DNA of 64,000 nt, taken from NCBI GenBank assembly GCA_963277665.1, contig OY728158.1, positions 600,308,818-600,372,817 on the forward strand, read 5' to 3'. The notes beneath the pieces were generated by a model. That model did no database searches. It was given only the letters and a program-made list of their open reading frames with translations, and had not been told where the DNA came from. This DNA comes from Viscum album. Its lineage: Eukaryota; Streptophyta; Magnoliopsida; Santalales; Viscaceae. Positions 14,106-27,659 of this stretch are shown one piece after another. Numbering within the stretch: the first letter of the stretch is position 1; each line of letters opens with the position of its first letter. A program made the translations under genes and the position numbers.

Positions 14106-15414
14106 AACATAACCAATGAATATAGATCTATAATCCCCTAGAGAGGATACTTTCTCTCTAAGGTTTTCTTCTGTTCTATCATGGTTTTAATCAACTTATC
14201 TCTATTATATGGAAGAGTCTAGTAGCCACTTCATCTATTTAGATCCTCACTTGATCTGGTGAAAATTATTATTTTATTCTTCATTGAGGACTTCACCCAC
14301 TCCATTGGAGCTCATAATCTCTCATCATTATCGTCGGGTCCCAACCCTTGAAATGCAACCTCCACAACTACCCCCATACCTATATCTGACTTCAGATATA
14401 GGCTCCCCTGGTGAAGATTAATGATCATTCAAGAAGAAGTGATAGTTTGATGCTTGTGTGGTGTATGTACGATGAACGATGCCTATTTGGAACCTCTCCT
14501 AGACAGTAGTGTGTGAAGTCTAGGATATGGATTGTGTCTCTCAATGGTGGTTAGGCGAAAAAAATCATCTTAGGCATGAGATGAGGGTCATGGGAAGTAG
14601 GATATGGGTGATCTTGATGGTAGTGTCAGGATGCTGGAGAGGTTTATGGTGTGCAGGTGAAGGAAACTAACAATATATTTATTAGATGGTCGGGGTGTTC
14701 TAGAGTTTTTTGAGGATTTTTTTTCCTTGTGTGACTCAGTTACACTAGATTTAGTTTTTTGGGACTAGCTGTTGACTATATTTAATATGTCTTAGTGAGG
14801 ATTGGAGATTTTATTCTTGCATTTGGATAGCGGTTCTTCATTCTTCAGGTATTGCTGGGTGGGCTTCCTGGAAAGAGGTATGTGTGTATTGACAACCATC
14901 ATTCTGTAATATATCCTCACTTTTTATTGGATAGATGGGAACCCTATTATTATGCACTATTTTTTTTAACTTTTTATTTGTTTTATTAGGTTGACAGGGT
15001 AGTGAGTTCCTCACATGCATTGTCAGGTGGGTTTCTTGAATGGTAGATTGTTGTGATGGCACCTATCATTCGATCATCCTTTCACACCCATGTGACTGAG
15101 TGGGGTTGTCTTCCACATTATGTTAGAACAGTATTACACAGCTTCTTGGAGAGGTTGGGCACATCATCATTGAGTGATTTCATAGTTTCATTCTCTAGAA
15201 TGGAGTGTGATGAGATATTTTTCGAGTTCTCTTGATGTGTACTTCATATTTGAGACTTGGGACCATTTATGTCCATTTGGTCTTGTTTATTTTGGATTCC
15301 ATCCCATTTCCATGTAATGGGGTTTCTCTTTTCTATGTTTTCAAAAGAGGATTTTCCAATTTTTTATATAAATGGGTTTGGCCCTCAAAATTTTAAAAAA
15401 TATAACATAATCAA
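14106..15414 (+). mobile_element. Internally deleted LINE-like retroposon inserted in the pentamer block
   Basis: An island of mixed-composition DNA interrupts the pentamer repeat. It opens with CTAGAGAGGATACTTTCTCT followed by a pyrimidine-rich leader and ATG, the usual texture of a plant LINE 5' end. It ends with a 3'-UTR-like stretch (CCATGTAATGGGG, then T-rich and A-rich sequence) and a short A-rich tail at about 15390-15403. Possible target-site duplications are AACATAACCAA (14106-14116) and AACATAATCAA (15404-15414), with one mismatch. The surrounding repeat is low in complexity, so this match is weak evidence. No endonuclease, reverse transcriptase or RNase H is present, so it would depend on a full-length relative. 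The + frame at 15053-15235 is not recognised. Confidence 0.45.
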
Positions 15415-18400
15415 ACCAAACTAAAATGACTAGATCTTAGTTAAACCAAACCAAACTTATCTAAACTGAATTGAAATGAACTAAACCAAACCGACCAGAC
15501 CTAAATATAGCCAAACTATACTTAATTAAACAACATTGATCATGACCTAACTATATCAAGTTGAACTATAATGAACATATCTACACCAAATAAAAATAAA
15601 CTTACCCAAACAAAACTACATTGGAAAAAACTAATATATACAATTCCAAACAGAACCAAACTAATCTAACTCAAACCAAACATGAAAAAATAAACTAAAA
15701 TAAAATATTCCAAATCAAACTAAAATTAATGAATAAAAATTGAATTAAATAAAACTATATTGAAATAAACTTACATGAATGGGTGTAATCCAAACCAAAT
15801 TAAATAAAATCAAACAACATTGAATACAACTAAATGGAACTTATTCAAGATAAATAGAATAATGTAAAAAGTAAATAAAGTGAACCAATCAAACTCCAAA
15901 TGATTTGGAATGACCCAAACCTAATGAAACCAACTCTAATATATTATAATATACATAAATCAAACCAAAATAACCCAAAATAAGACTAATATAAAATAAA
16001 AAATTAGAATTAACAATAATGAACTAAACACGACCTTACTAACCAGAACCAAACCAAATTTAATTGAATAAAATCCATCTGAAAAGAATGGACCTGAACC
16101 AAACCAACCAATCGAAAATAACTTATCTGAGCTAAACTAAAACAAAATAAATTGAACTAAACTAAAACATATTGAACTATACTGACCCATTCCCAAATGA
16201 ATTGAATTGATCCAAGATTACCTAAACTGCAGCAAATCTAATCGAGCTAATGAAAACATAATTGTTTAAAAGCTAAAAAAATAAGGTGAAATGACATTAA
16301 TTGAATCAAAAATAAATAAACCAAAACTAATATAATTTATCCAATGCAATTAAAATAAATCTAAACTTACTATAACTAAACTAAAATGAATTAAATATAA
16401 CTAAACTAAACTAACAGATCCATTATTTTTCTACAAATTTTGATCCAATCCAAAACGAGTAAAAATGAATAGAATCAAATCAAGAAAAACCTAATAGTAT
16501 TGAACCCAAATGGAAAAAACCTAAACAAATGTAATAAAAAAATGAATCAAATTAAAGAGAATTATATCAAAATGAACAAAAATTAACATCAATAAATCGA
16601 TCTAAACCAATATAAAATAAATTGAATAGAATAAAAGATAACTAAAAAATCATAAAAAGATATGAACTAAATGGAATCCATCACATGTAAAATTGAACTA
16701 AATAAAATTGATTCAAATCAAATTTATTAAAAGAAAACATAAAAAAATAAAATGAAAAACCCATTTTGATCTAATATAATTTAATTAAAAACTACATTGA
16801 ATCCTCTCAAACTAACATGAAACAAATCTAGTGAAACTAAACTAATTTAACTCTATGAATATGAAAAATAACAGAATTTTATAAAACTATACATAATAAA
16901 ATATAATATAATATAATATAATATAATAAAAAACAAAATAAAAAAATCAAACTAAAATATATTAAACTAGATCTAAAAGAACCATGAATAATTGAATTAA
17001 TGTAAACTGAATAGAACTAAACTGACCATACCTGCACTAAATAGAATTTAATTGAACCAAGATAAATTGAATCGAGCCTACCAAGACGATACCAATTAGA
17101 GAAAACAAGAAAAAGAAATAACCAATTAGAACTAAATTGAACTAATATGATCTGAATTAAGCTGAGAAAAACCTAACAGAGTTTAAAGAAACTAAATGGA
17201 ATATATTGAAGGAGAATATAACAAAATAGAATTAAATCAACTGGATAAAAATAAAACCAAATTGTATTAACTCTATTAATATTATTATAACAAAATAAAA
17301 TCATTTTGACATAAATAAACTGAACCAAACCAATCTAAAAAGACATAAACCAATCAAAACATAATTATAAAAAATCAAGTGAAACTATACTTGATAAGAT
17401 TGAATAAAATTTAATTGTACAAATCTATGATGAACTAGGTATATAGAAAACCAATCGAATGGAACCAAACTAACTTAACCAAATATAAATTTTTCTAGAT
17501 AGAACAAAATTAAATTGATTAAACTTAATCAAGTCAAAATATAACTAGAGAAAACATAAATGAATAAACCATAATGAAACAAAATAAAATGAAACAAAAC
17601 TATATTTAAAATCCCAAACCAACCAAAAATGAATTGAGTTATATTGAATAAAAATAAATATAACCAAATTGAACCTACCTGGTGTGACTTGAACCACACT
17701 AAATAGAACCAAACCATGCAAGAATAATTAAAGTTTACACAAATAAATAGAATAGAATTTGCTAAACTAATTTAAAAAAAGTGAAAAAAGTCAAATTAAA
17801 TCAAGCCTACTCAACTTGAGTAAAACCAAGACAAAGAAATCTAAACTTAACTGGACTAACACAAACCAAATAGAATAAAATCCAACCAAATATACCAAAA
17901 TAAAACATATCATACACGAATTGTACAAAAAAACACAAAACCATTTTGAATATAAATGAACCGAATGAAATCAAATTGAAATAAAATGAATTGAATCGAA
18001 TCAAAATGAACTATTAAAAACTGAATAGAACAAAAAAATGTCAAACTAATCTAAATTTTGTTAACCAAAAAAAATCAATACTAAATAAAATGAAACATAT
18101 GTGAACTAAAATAAATGGAAAAACATAACTTAGGTCAATTAAATAAAAAAACTGAATTGAATCAAATGAAATAGAATAGAAATAATTCAAAATGAATAGA
18201 ACTAAAATAAATTGAATCGAATATAAAAAAACATTATCAACTTGAACCAATATATGTTTACCTAACCAAAATGAAGGAAATTAAAATTTATACAGACAAA
18301 AATAATTATATTAGAAATAAATAGGATCTACTTGACCTTATCTAAATTTATTGAGCCATAAAAATGATTTAAACTAAATAAAAAATTATTGAACCAAACC

Positions 18401-21400
18401 AAGTTGAATTAAATTAAACTAAACCAAAATTAACATAACCTAACCATATGAAATTAAACTAAACCAGAATGCATGATACCTAATCAACCAAAAAAACAAA
18501 AAAAATAAAATCAATCTGAAACAAATTGAATTATAATAAAATATTTTAATATAAACCAAACTGAATAGTGTCAAATAAATCGTAATTGATCATATTTGTA
18601 CTAAAGTGAAGGTAAATAAAACATTTTTAAATAATATTATACAAAAAATTCAAATAGGATTGAATGGAACCAAACTGAATCAAATTCACCCAAACCAAAC
18701 AAAACTGAAGTAAAATTAACCAAATTTAATTGAACTAAACACATTAAACAAATATAAACCTATATGAATTGTAAAATACTATCCTAACAAAATTTAACAT
18801 AATATAATGAAATATATCCAAATTAAATTTAAGTATACCTTCCCAAATGGATATAAAATGAACTAAACTGACATGGTTCAACCCTAATCGAGTTAAATCG
18901 AACAAAATTGAAATAAACAAGAATTGGATTAAACATATTAAATTTGACCAACACTAGAAAATATGACCTAAAATTTATATAAATATCTAGATTAGACCAT
19001 AATGGAATAGAACCAAACCAAACTGACCAAACTAAATTCTACCTCACTAGAACAGAATAAAATTGAATTAAACCAAACCAACTTGAGAATAAAAGATTCT
19101 TTCTGAATAGAATCAAATAAACTGAATCCCACCTGAAATAAACATAATAGATCCAATACAAATTGATCTATAATATACTTAATTGATTTAAAAATATAAT
19201 AACAAAAATAAACTAAATATACCCAATAAAATTACACCTAATTGAAAATAAATGATCAAAATCAATCCAAATTGAATAATATAGAAAACGAATGTATTGA
19301 ACTAAATAGAATAAATAAAATTTTAATTTATCCATCTAGAAATAAACTAGAAAAAGTTATATTAAACTAAAATAAATGAAACCACACTAACACAATTGGA
19401 CCTTACCTTACTCAACCTCAACTAAACCAAGAAAAAATAAATTTTAAAAAAACTAACCTATCCCAATCCATCTAGATTGAGTGATAACCTAGCTAAATTG
19501 AGTTAAACTATACTAATAAGAAAATAGATTGGAACAAAATAAAATAAACCTACAAAAATCAGAAAAACCTAAACTAAAATGACTCTCTTTGAATGAAGAA
19601 AACTTAACTAAATTGGTTAAATAATTTCAAAAAAAAATATTAATAGATTTAAAGCATACCTCTCCGAAGGAAAATTAAAATTAATTGAATTAACCTAACT
19701 AAATGAAATTGACCAAAGATGAAAAAAAATAAAATCAAAATACATTTATCTATTCCTAGCCTACCTAAACCAAAATGAAACAATAGGAATAAAAAACCAA
19801 CATAAACCTAATAACAAAAAATTATTTGAATTGGTCTAATTCGAATAAAATTAAACTTCTATAAACCGAACCAAATTGATCTTCTTGAACTAAAACAAAA
19901 CTATATCACACTTAACCAAAATAACATAATCATATCTAAATTGAACTATAGAATCCTTAAAAAATAAAAAATGGACTTGACCAAACTAAAAAAAACTAAA
20001 TCAATCAAAACAAAATTGACCCAACACCTCTTAAATCAAACCCAAAAAATTGATTTAAACCATTTAAAATTGAATAAAATAAATTATGTTTAACCAGAAC
20101 TAATGTGAATCGACATGAATTAAATATAAAAAACCTAAACTTATTCAAATCAAATTTAAATAACCATAATCGAGTTAAAATAAATAGAATTAAATAAGAA
20201 AAACAAATTGAACTGAACTTTCTTAGGATAAACCAAATTAAAATGAAATTAATTTAACTAAACCAAGATAAAACAAATCAATCCAAAATGAAACTAATCT
20301 AATTTAATTTAATATAACCCATACAAATCAGTTAAAACCATTTTAAAAAACCATATTAAACAAAATGAATCCAAAATGAATGAAACCACAGATATAATAT
20401 CTAATCTAAACCACATCAAACTAAATTGAACTTATTTGTATCAAAATAAATTAAACCAAAACAAACCAAACTAAGTAGACCCCAACCAACTGAAACTAAA
20501 TCCACCTGAATCAAAAAAAATCAACCAGATTTAATCAAATAAACATAATAGGGCCAAGACCAATTGATATGAACCTATCTTACATAAAATGAGCATAAAT
20601 GAGTGAATATAACCTATATTAAATCAAACATATCTGATATTAATCTACCCAATTATAATTAATTTGAATTTAATTGAATCAAACCTATTAAAAGATTAAG
20701 TCCATCTGAAAAAATGTTTACTAAATTTTAAAAAATAGATTTGAATAAAATATCAATGACTTAGAAAAACCGAAATAAATTAGAAATCTACTGAAAAAAC
20801 TAACCTATCTTAAAATGATGCTTAAAATAAAAACCTATTTTATAGATAATATAATGAAATTAAACTGAGATAATTAGAACCAAAACGACTCAATCCAACT
20901 CAACCCTACCCAGCATTTTCAAAAATAAATCACATTAAATTGAATCAAACTATCTAGAATGGATTGAAACCATTATGATTTAAATATATTTAAAAATAAA
21001 AGATAATAATCTAATTATTCTAAAAAAATCAAATCTAATAGACATAGATATAACTATCCCACATAAAACTGAACCAAAATAAATTTAAATAAAGAAAATA
21101 GTATAGATTAATATTAAAATAACCTGAACCCATAAAAACTAAACTTCATAAAATTTAAATGAACTAACCCAACATGAAAAGAACTAAATAAAATTTAGAT
21201 AAAATAAAATTCACTAAAAAGTATCATGTAATTACCAAACCTAACTTGAATTGAATTTTACAAAACCAAATCAGTCAAAAACCAACCCCCAGAAACCAAC
21301 CTAAACCACTATGTGTTTAACATGTTAAAATTGAAGTAAACCAAATTGAGTCGAATCATAGATAAAAAAAATCAAACATAACCATATAAAATATAAATAA

Positions 21401-21530
21401 GTAGAATAAAACTAATTAAAATTAAATATGATTGAACCAATCAAAAAAATATAAAAGAATGAAATCTAATAGACTTTAGCAGATTTCAATTGAATTAAAT
21501 CAAATCTACATGACATGAATGTTGAATGCA
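15415..21530. repeat. Strand-asymmetric pentamer-like repeat, segment 2
   Basis: A continuation of the same A+C-rich block over about 6.1 kb, with the same words (AACCAAAC, TGAACTAAA, AATTGAAT) and the same strand bias. The period is quasi-pentameric and degenerate, and no higher-order unit could be followed by eye. There are no genes. The minus-strand frames at 17529-17717, 17807-18004 and 18041-18250 are repeat artefacts. A TATAA/ATAAT run lies at about 16899-16928. Confidence 0.75.
16899..16928. repeat. (TATAA)n-type microsatellite
   Basis: About six consecutive 5-bp units of the ATAAT/TATAA type, purer than the surrounding repeat, suggest recent local expansion. Confidence 0.75.
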
Positions 21531-21672
21531 AACTAAAATAGGTTGATTCATACTATGTGATTCATATATATAATAATCCATTATATTAATATGAGGAATA
21601 TCATGTTAAATTATAGGGTTATATAACTAAATAAATAGGATTCATGTATCTAATTATATAACTCAATTAACG
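21531..21672. other. Left flank of the insertion that hosts the LINE
   Basis: At about 21531 the pentamer pattern stops and ordinary AT-rich sequence begins. The matching right flank is 27660-28242, so an earlier insertion of roughly 0.7 kb into the repeat block is likely to have been the landing site of the LINE. Its family is unknown. Confidence 0.4.
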
Positions 21673-21688
21673 ATATGAGATATCATCT
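21673..21688. repeat. LINE target-site duplication, copy 1
   Basis: ATATGAGATATCATCT is identical to 27644-27659. The bases just outside the 16 differ on both sides. A 16-bp perfect direct repeat on either side of a LINE is the expected mark of target-primed insertion. Confidence 0.85.
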
Positions 21689-21726
21689 ACCAAGAAATCT
21701 CAAAATCTGGTCAAAACTAGTCCAAA

Positions 21727-21728
<2 letters not shown>

Positions 21729-21775
<47 letters not shown>
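21729..21775. repeat. (AT)n microsatellite in the LINE 3' region
   Basis: A pure AT run of 47 bp close to the 3' end of the LINE. Microsatellite tails occur in some non-LTR elements. Here 40 bp of unique sequence separates the run from the target-site duplication. Confidence 0.9.
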
Positions 21776-21777
<2 letters not shown>

Positions 21778-21849
21778 TGACACAAAATTATAGGGTTACA
21801 ATGGATTATTACACAAACAGGAATGGTCCATACCACACATATCTTCATC

Positions 21850-24800
21850 GACCGTTGAGTCACAATAATCAGGGGTCATGAAAGACCACGTCATATCAAT
21901 TTCTATGACAGCCTTCATGGACAGAACATCTGCCACCGAATTTTCCTCAATATATGCATGGGAAATTACCAATTTGAGGTGAGTAATCTTTCTGAGACAC
22001 TCAACCTAATGAGGTAAAATTATCCAAGGCACATCTCGCGTTCTCACTTTCTAGGCCCTCACAACAATTTCAGAGTCAAAATTAATCCACAAGGATGTCC
22101 AACTATATTGGATATCATATCCAATTGCATACACCACAGTAAAGATCTTACCTTCATAGGTCCTTCAAATTCTATTAAAATGGTAGAAGAATCCTTTAAA
22201 AACCCACGATGTTGACAAAAGACACCTCCACAACCTGAGGGGCCTGTCATGATAGATGTTGCCCCATAAACATTGACTTTGATCCAAGGCGAAATTGGAG
22301 GAATCCATAGGATGAATTTAACCATTCTGGGTTTCTTCATTTGAACTTATACACATAATAAACTGATGATATTCTGATCATTGATAGTATTATACATAAC
22401 TCATATTTGTATTATTGAATCCTCCTAGACCTCCTTATGCAGTGCTATCATTCTCATGTGAATATATGGATGCATTTCATCAAAGAGTTTCTAATTTTAG
22501 GCACTCCATATAGAGGAGGTGACTAATACAACTTATGTCATTAAAAGATCCTGAATCTATTCACTACATTCAATAGTGTAGATTTTTTTTATAAATTCAT
22601 CAAGCTGCATGATCCTATCCAATTGCACACTGAATATCATGTTGGTGTAATCCCATAGAGCCTGAGCAAAATCACATGCTAGAAAAATATGATCTCCATC
22701 CTCCTTAGTATGAAGACAAAGGATGGAGGCCTAAGCAAGGTGGTGTCTATATTTCTTGAGCAGATCCTAGGTGGGTAACTTGCATTTCTAGATTCACCAT
22801 ATTAGGAGAAACAGAGAAGGCCAGATAAAACATGTATTTAATTTCAACAGCCATGTTGGTGGCCCGTTTTCACCTCCACATTCTAGCATATACAATTATT
22901 TGGTGCTAAAGTTTCCATGCTTATTAGTCTTCCAAATTATCATGTCAAAATCCATGAATATGTAATTTTGGATGTCAAGAAGAATATGTGCCAAAATAAT
23001 TTCATCAAAACTGTAGATTTGTGTGAGCAGATTCTCATTAAACACATGAGCATCCTCTAGGGGAACATCGATCTTATCTTATAGTGGACTTTCAAGACAG
23101 GTGGTGCTTCAACAATTTAGTCGGGAGTCCCTACTCATGATCCATTTGGTTTCATGAATAATCTTGTTGATGGAATGTTTTAGTGACACCAAAATAGAGG
23201 ATGAAAGGTAATATCTATAACCATGTAACAAATTCCATTGGAATATATTAAATAAGAAACTATAATGGGTATCACAAGAGATGAGGGTCCTAGTTAATTT
23301 CTTGATAAGACCATAATTTAATACCTTAAGATCCTTGATTCAAATAACTCCCAATTTAATGGGTTTAATGAACTCCTTCCATATAGAAGTGACCAGTTTC
23401 TTTATATGGACTGATCTTTCCCATATAAACTTACTAATCATCCCTTTTAGCTCCTTTATAATGCTCTTGGTCCATATATAAATTTAGAAAAATAAACAAA
23501 CTTAGATGTGATAATGGAAATGACAAGGGGAACCCTTGTAGCTTGGTACATGGATTTCCATTTCCATTGGGCCATTTGAATAACAATGACCAATCATATG
23601 TCTTTAAAATAAATCATCTTCACCTTGCCCAAAAATAAAGGAACACTAAGAAAATTAAATGAGAGGGAGCCTCTCTTAATGCCAAGGTGTTTAACTATCC
23701 TGTTTATCTTTCCAATAAGCAGTACCTCTCTAAAAACAATGAAATATTTTTCCCAACTTATTGCTTGGCCATAAACTTCCTTATAATGTGAAAAAGGGCT
23801 TTAATAGCAGTTATGATCTTCCTCGATTCCTGGTTGAGAAACATAATATCATATGCATACAAAAGGTGAGAGTGTACATGGTCATTTTGACTATATATGA
23901 TTTGTTTGTAGTGGCCAAGATAAGCCAACTCATTAATGCATCTACTCAAATAATATTCTATGACAGCAAAGAGAATCCCCAAAAGTGGGTCACCTTTTCT
24001 CAAGACTCTAGTGAACTAAAATAACCCTTTAGGTGATCCATTAATCGAAATAGACAGCCTGTAGGAGTTTAGAATGACATTAGTTAGCTTAATAAGGGTA
24101 TTTTACAATCCATTACTTCAACTAACATCATCAAGAAAAATCCAATTCAATGTGTTAGAGGCCTTAGAGATGTCAATTTTTGGGGTGATGTTTCTATCCT
24201 TCATTTTCCTCTTCATTAGATTAACCCCTTCTGAATAACTGAACAAGTAGTGTTAAATAATACTTCTAGGGAAAATTCCAAATTAATTCAATGATAAATG
24301 TTCGTTCAAAAGATCTCCCATCCTATTCATTAGGATTTTATTAATAATTTTAGGAATTGTGTTTCAAAGGGAAACTGGTCTGAATTCTTTAACATCCAGT
24401 GCATTCTCCTTTTTGGGTATCAATGCAATGAAACTTGAATTTACCTTATAAGGCATATAAGAATGCGTGAAGAAATCCTTGATTTACTCAGTCACATCAT
24501 CCTACAATATGTCCCTTTAAAACATAAAGAATTTGTCAGTGAACCCATCTCATCCAGGGGAACTTTCCATATTGGGGGAGAAAAGGAATGTCTTGACTTC
24601 GTCCTTGGATGGGGACATTAACTAAGACCTATTGTGACACTCCAAAATGAAAGTGGAGATATTATCAGCTGGTATTTATGAACTTTCCAGCCCATTGTCT
24701 GATTAAATACCTTTAAAGTGATTCATAGTTTTTTGGGAAATCTAATTTTCAAAATTCTAAGTTCTTATATTTATCCTGATAGACTTATATTTATCCTGAT

Positions 24801-25668
24801 ATACACCTCTAGCCTTTAAAATTATATTTTACATAATTCATTAAGTAGCATCTTGGTGTGATTAACTTTCCCTACAAGATTTGGAAAGGGGCTTCTAATT
24901 GGTTTGAATTTCCAAGCTTCCAAAAAAGTCTCCATATATTCAGGAGTCACATGCCATCTATTGTTAAACTAGAATTGAAGGGGTGTTGACCTGTTAATCT
25001 ATGTGGTGATATCCACAATGATATGATTGTGATCAAAGTGATTCTTTGGAAGGATGAACCCTAAGATTCTAGTTAGAGTAGTCTGGTCATCCATTTTCTT
25101 GTCTTCCATGCCCAGTGTATCTACTCCATGTAAAATCAGCACCTACAATAATAACCTCAATTAGATTTCAATGGTCAATACAAGAAGAGAATTCCAAAGA
25201 GGCATTGTGGTTGAAGCTATCTTTAGTTTTTTCTTCAGGTTTCAGAAGAGTGTTAGAGTCCCCAAGAATCACCCATATTTGATTTAAATTATCATAAACA
25301 TACTTAATCTTATATCTTAATTCCCTTGTTCTGAGATAAGAGGTGGATGCATGAACAAATGAAACTAATAAGTCATATCTTAAATTGTTGCAAGAGATTG
25401 AAACACTCTAAGGATTATTATTGTGTGAGTTGACAAGAATAGATTCAAGACTAAGCACCCATAAGTGATCAAATATAAAGGCATGAGAATTTTGAGAGAT
25501 ACACATTTACCCAAGAGTTTCCCAATTTCATCCCTTCTAGTAGTTAAACAGAAGCTTAGGTTTAGCAAATCCAATGAGCAAAGGTTTGTAGGCTAGAATA
25601 AAATGTCAAAGGTATTTTACCATTAGGGAGCTCTCTATCCCTTGACAATTCCAAAACAATATCTTCAT
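21850..25668 (-). pseudogene. LINE ORF2: AP-endonuclease, reverse transcriptase, RNase H
   Basis: ORF2 would nick the target and copy the LINE RNA there. The start at 25668 is chosen because M-K-I-L-F-W-N-C-Q-G is the usual endonuclease N-terminus. Endonuclease blocks follow: F-V-H-A-S-T-S-Y-L-R near 25355, W-V-I-L-G-D-S-N near 25270, and A-D-F-T-W-S-R near 25135. Reverse transcriptase shows F-I-A-L-I-P-K-K near 24430, F-R-P-V-S-L near 24390, R-K-G-D-P-L near 24000 and Y-A-Y-D-I-M near 23850. The last is a damaged YADD, with the first catalytic Asp now Tyr. The RNase H domain is at about 22320-21850 (W-I-K-V-N-V-Y-G-A, where the usual D is Y, then G-P-S-G-C-G-G-V-F). Many stops and several shifts make it dead. 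Confidence 0.85.
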
Positions 25669-25699
25669 TGTTTAAGGTTCATTTCCCTTATATGGGGGG

Positions 25700-27632
25700 C
25701 TACCTACTATGACACGTTCACCTGGACTTTGTCTTTATTTTCATTGTTTTTCTTATCCTTCCCCTTTATTGTGTTATCCATTACAGGAACCTTTATACTA
25801 GAGCCTGTACATTCCTCCTCCTTGTCTAATGGATCAACATTAGGCTCATATATGTGTGTGTCCTTAGCATCATCAGAATAAAAAACCCCATTTAAAGGTG
25901 AGAATTTATTTTTATATTGTGTAGGTGTATCAGAATCTTCCATGGGTGAATTCTTCCTGGAAATTTTAGAAGAATGTACCAGAGGGAATCACTCATCTAA
26001 CTCACTGTATTCATGGTGTTCGAATAATTTTTTATAATTTTCCCCATATCTTTCCAATTTCTCCAACGTAACCTCATCATGGGATGAAGTGATAGGTATA
26101 GATCTAGCCAAATCTAGGCTATGGATCTTGGTTAGTATCATGTTCCCATGAGGATCATGTGGGCTATAGGAAGCATTATTCACAATCTTCTCACACTGAG
26201 AAGGATGATGTATAGCTAGGGGGAGTGCAGCAAGACACATTGCATCATGTTGTTAATCCACAACAATGTTAGTTTTCCTTGACGTATCATCCACAACAGA
26301 TTCAATTTTCTTCATAGGAGAATCACAAGAAACCTGTGAGGGGCATGAGATAGTATTCACCTCCTTGAAGGGAACAACATTAGTGAAGTTCTCATCTTAC
26401 TTCCCAGGCAGTTCAGATCCCCTAGGAACCATAACACCACCCAATTGGATATGTATAGTGTTTGGAATGATATTAGCATGCCTGTCAGTCACCTGAGAGG
26501 TCATTTCCTCAGTTTAATTGGCTTCAGTTAATGGCATCATAGAGCTACTTGACCCATGTATTTGATTCCCAACAGTTGGTTGCTCGAATTACAAAGTTCC
26601 AGTTCCCTTTATGTATACACCTGAGGGAGCAGTGGAATGGGATTCAAGTAGTGGGGACTTCCATATCCTCATTATACAAACACTCAAACCATTCTTTTTG
26701 GTTTTTCAGAAGCTACATTCAACATCCCTTTAACACTCAGCTAGAAGGTGGCGAAAAAATTTCAATTAATGTAAAATTTTGGTTATCTTTCATACTAAAT
26801 TTCATGCTTGACGGTGTTATCCCTTATTGTGAGCCAAACCTCCTCTAACAATGTGTTGGACATGTAAAATTTCACTAATATTCTAAAATAGTGTCCGAAT
26901 TATGGATTATCAGTTTTCTTGTCCATTCAAATAGGTTTACCAACAGAGGATGCAATATCTCAAAGGATATATGGGTTCTAATTGAACCAATTAAGTTTAA
27001 TTATATTAATCCAAACATGGGAAAAAGTGCTCTAGATATTATTTGGGTCAAAGTTTTTATCCCATTACTAAATTCTGAGAAACTCAGGTTTCAAGGTAAT
27101 TGACCCCATGTACTTGGCACGCCTCTTGTAATCATCATATGGAAACATAATGTGATAGTAACCTCATCCCAATGGTAGTCATTCTCCAATCTTCAAATCA
27201 CCATAAATCCATAATTCGTTAGGTGAGGTCAAGAAATTTTCATGTTCTCTCGCCTTTAAAGACGAAGACCCTCACAATGATTGAATACCTACAAAAATTG
27301 GCATGATCCTCAATATTATTCTTATTGGAAGATACATGTGAAATTCTTCCTTTCCTTACAATTCTTCCAGGTAGAGGTATGTCAAAAATCAATAAAAAAT
27401 AAGAAGCATCATATTTAACTACTTAATAAAAGTTTTTCCATGGGACCACAATATAATTGGGTCCATCCTTCCTCGGGATTCATTTTATCAAAAGATAGAA
27501 GAGCTCATTATTCCCTACATGCTCATCTTACTTCTGATCGCATGAAGATTTTATAGGATTTTTCTCCCCAATGTGATCTTGATTACCCGATCTAGGGTTC
27601 ACCCCTTCCTCCCCTTGCACCCCTTCCACCAT
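25700..27632 (-). pseudogene. LINE ORF1: DUF4283-like RNA-binding protein
   Basis: ORF1 of plant L1 elements binds the element RNA. The start at 27632 is the first ATG in the element, 11 bases from its 5' end. The leader peptide is Gly/Glu-rich. Around 26990-26840 the minus strand shows, across stops, S-V-G-K-P-I, then D-K-K-T, F-G-H-Y-F-R-I-L-V-K-F and Y-E-R-Y-P-K-F-Y. These match the DUF4283/zinc-knuckle junction usually seen as 'GKPL..D.AT......ARVLV..D' and 'YE..P.FC'. The C-terminal part (about 26240-25707) is acidic and Ser/Thr-rich with no fold recognised. The frame is broken by many stops. The + strand frames in this interval are shadows. Confidence 0.75.
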
Positions 27633-27643
27633 TATCCTCTATC

Positions 27644-27659
27644 ATATGAGATATCATCT
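27644..27659. repeat. LINE target-site duplication, copy 2
   Basis: ATATGAGATATCATCT is identical to 21673-21688 and lies immediately beyond the 5' end of the LINE. Confidence 0.85.

Larger units (their letters stand above)
21689..27643 (-). mobile_element. Full-length plant L1-type LINE
   Basis: This element of about 5.95 kb on the minus strand is bounded by a perfect 16-bp target-site duplication. Its 5' end is at 27643 with ORF1 starting only 11 bases in, then ORF2 from 25668, and a 3' end near 21689. It encodes a DUF4283-like ORF1 and an ORF2 with AP-endonuclease, reverse transcriptase and RNase H, all decayed. The 3' end is unusual: an (AT)n tract at 21729-21775 is followed by about 40 bp of unique sequence and then the target duplication, with no obvious poly(A) tail. 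It sits inside an earlier insertion in the pentamer block, so it is younger than both. Confidence 0.85.

Noticed and set aside
13357..18250. Minus-strand frames of 60-70 codons rich in Phe, Leu, Trp and Ser
   Set aside because: They are produced by the pentamer repeat, whose minus strand (TTTGG, TTTAG, TTCAA) lacks stops in some frames. There is no start context, domain or composition of a real protein.
26266..27103. Several + strand frames of 70-99 codons
   Set aside because: They are shadows of LINE ORF1, which runs on the minus strand.
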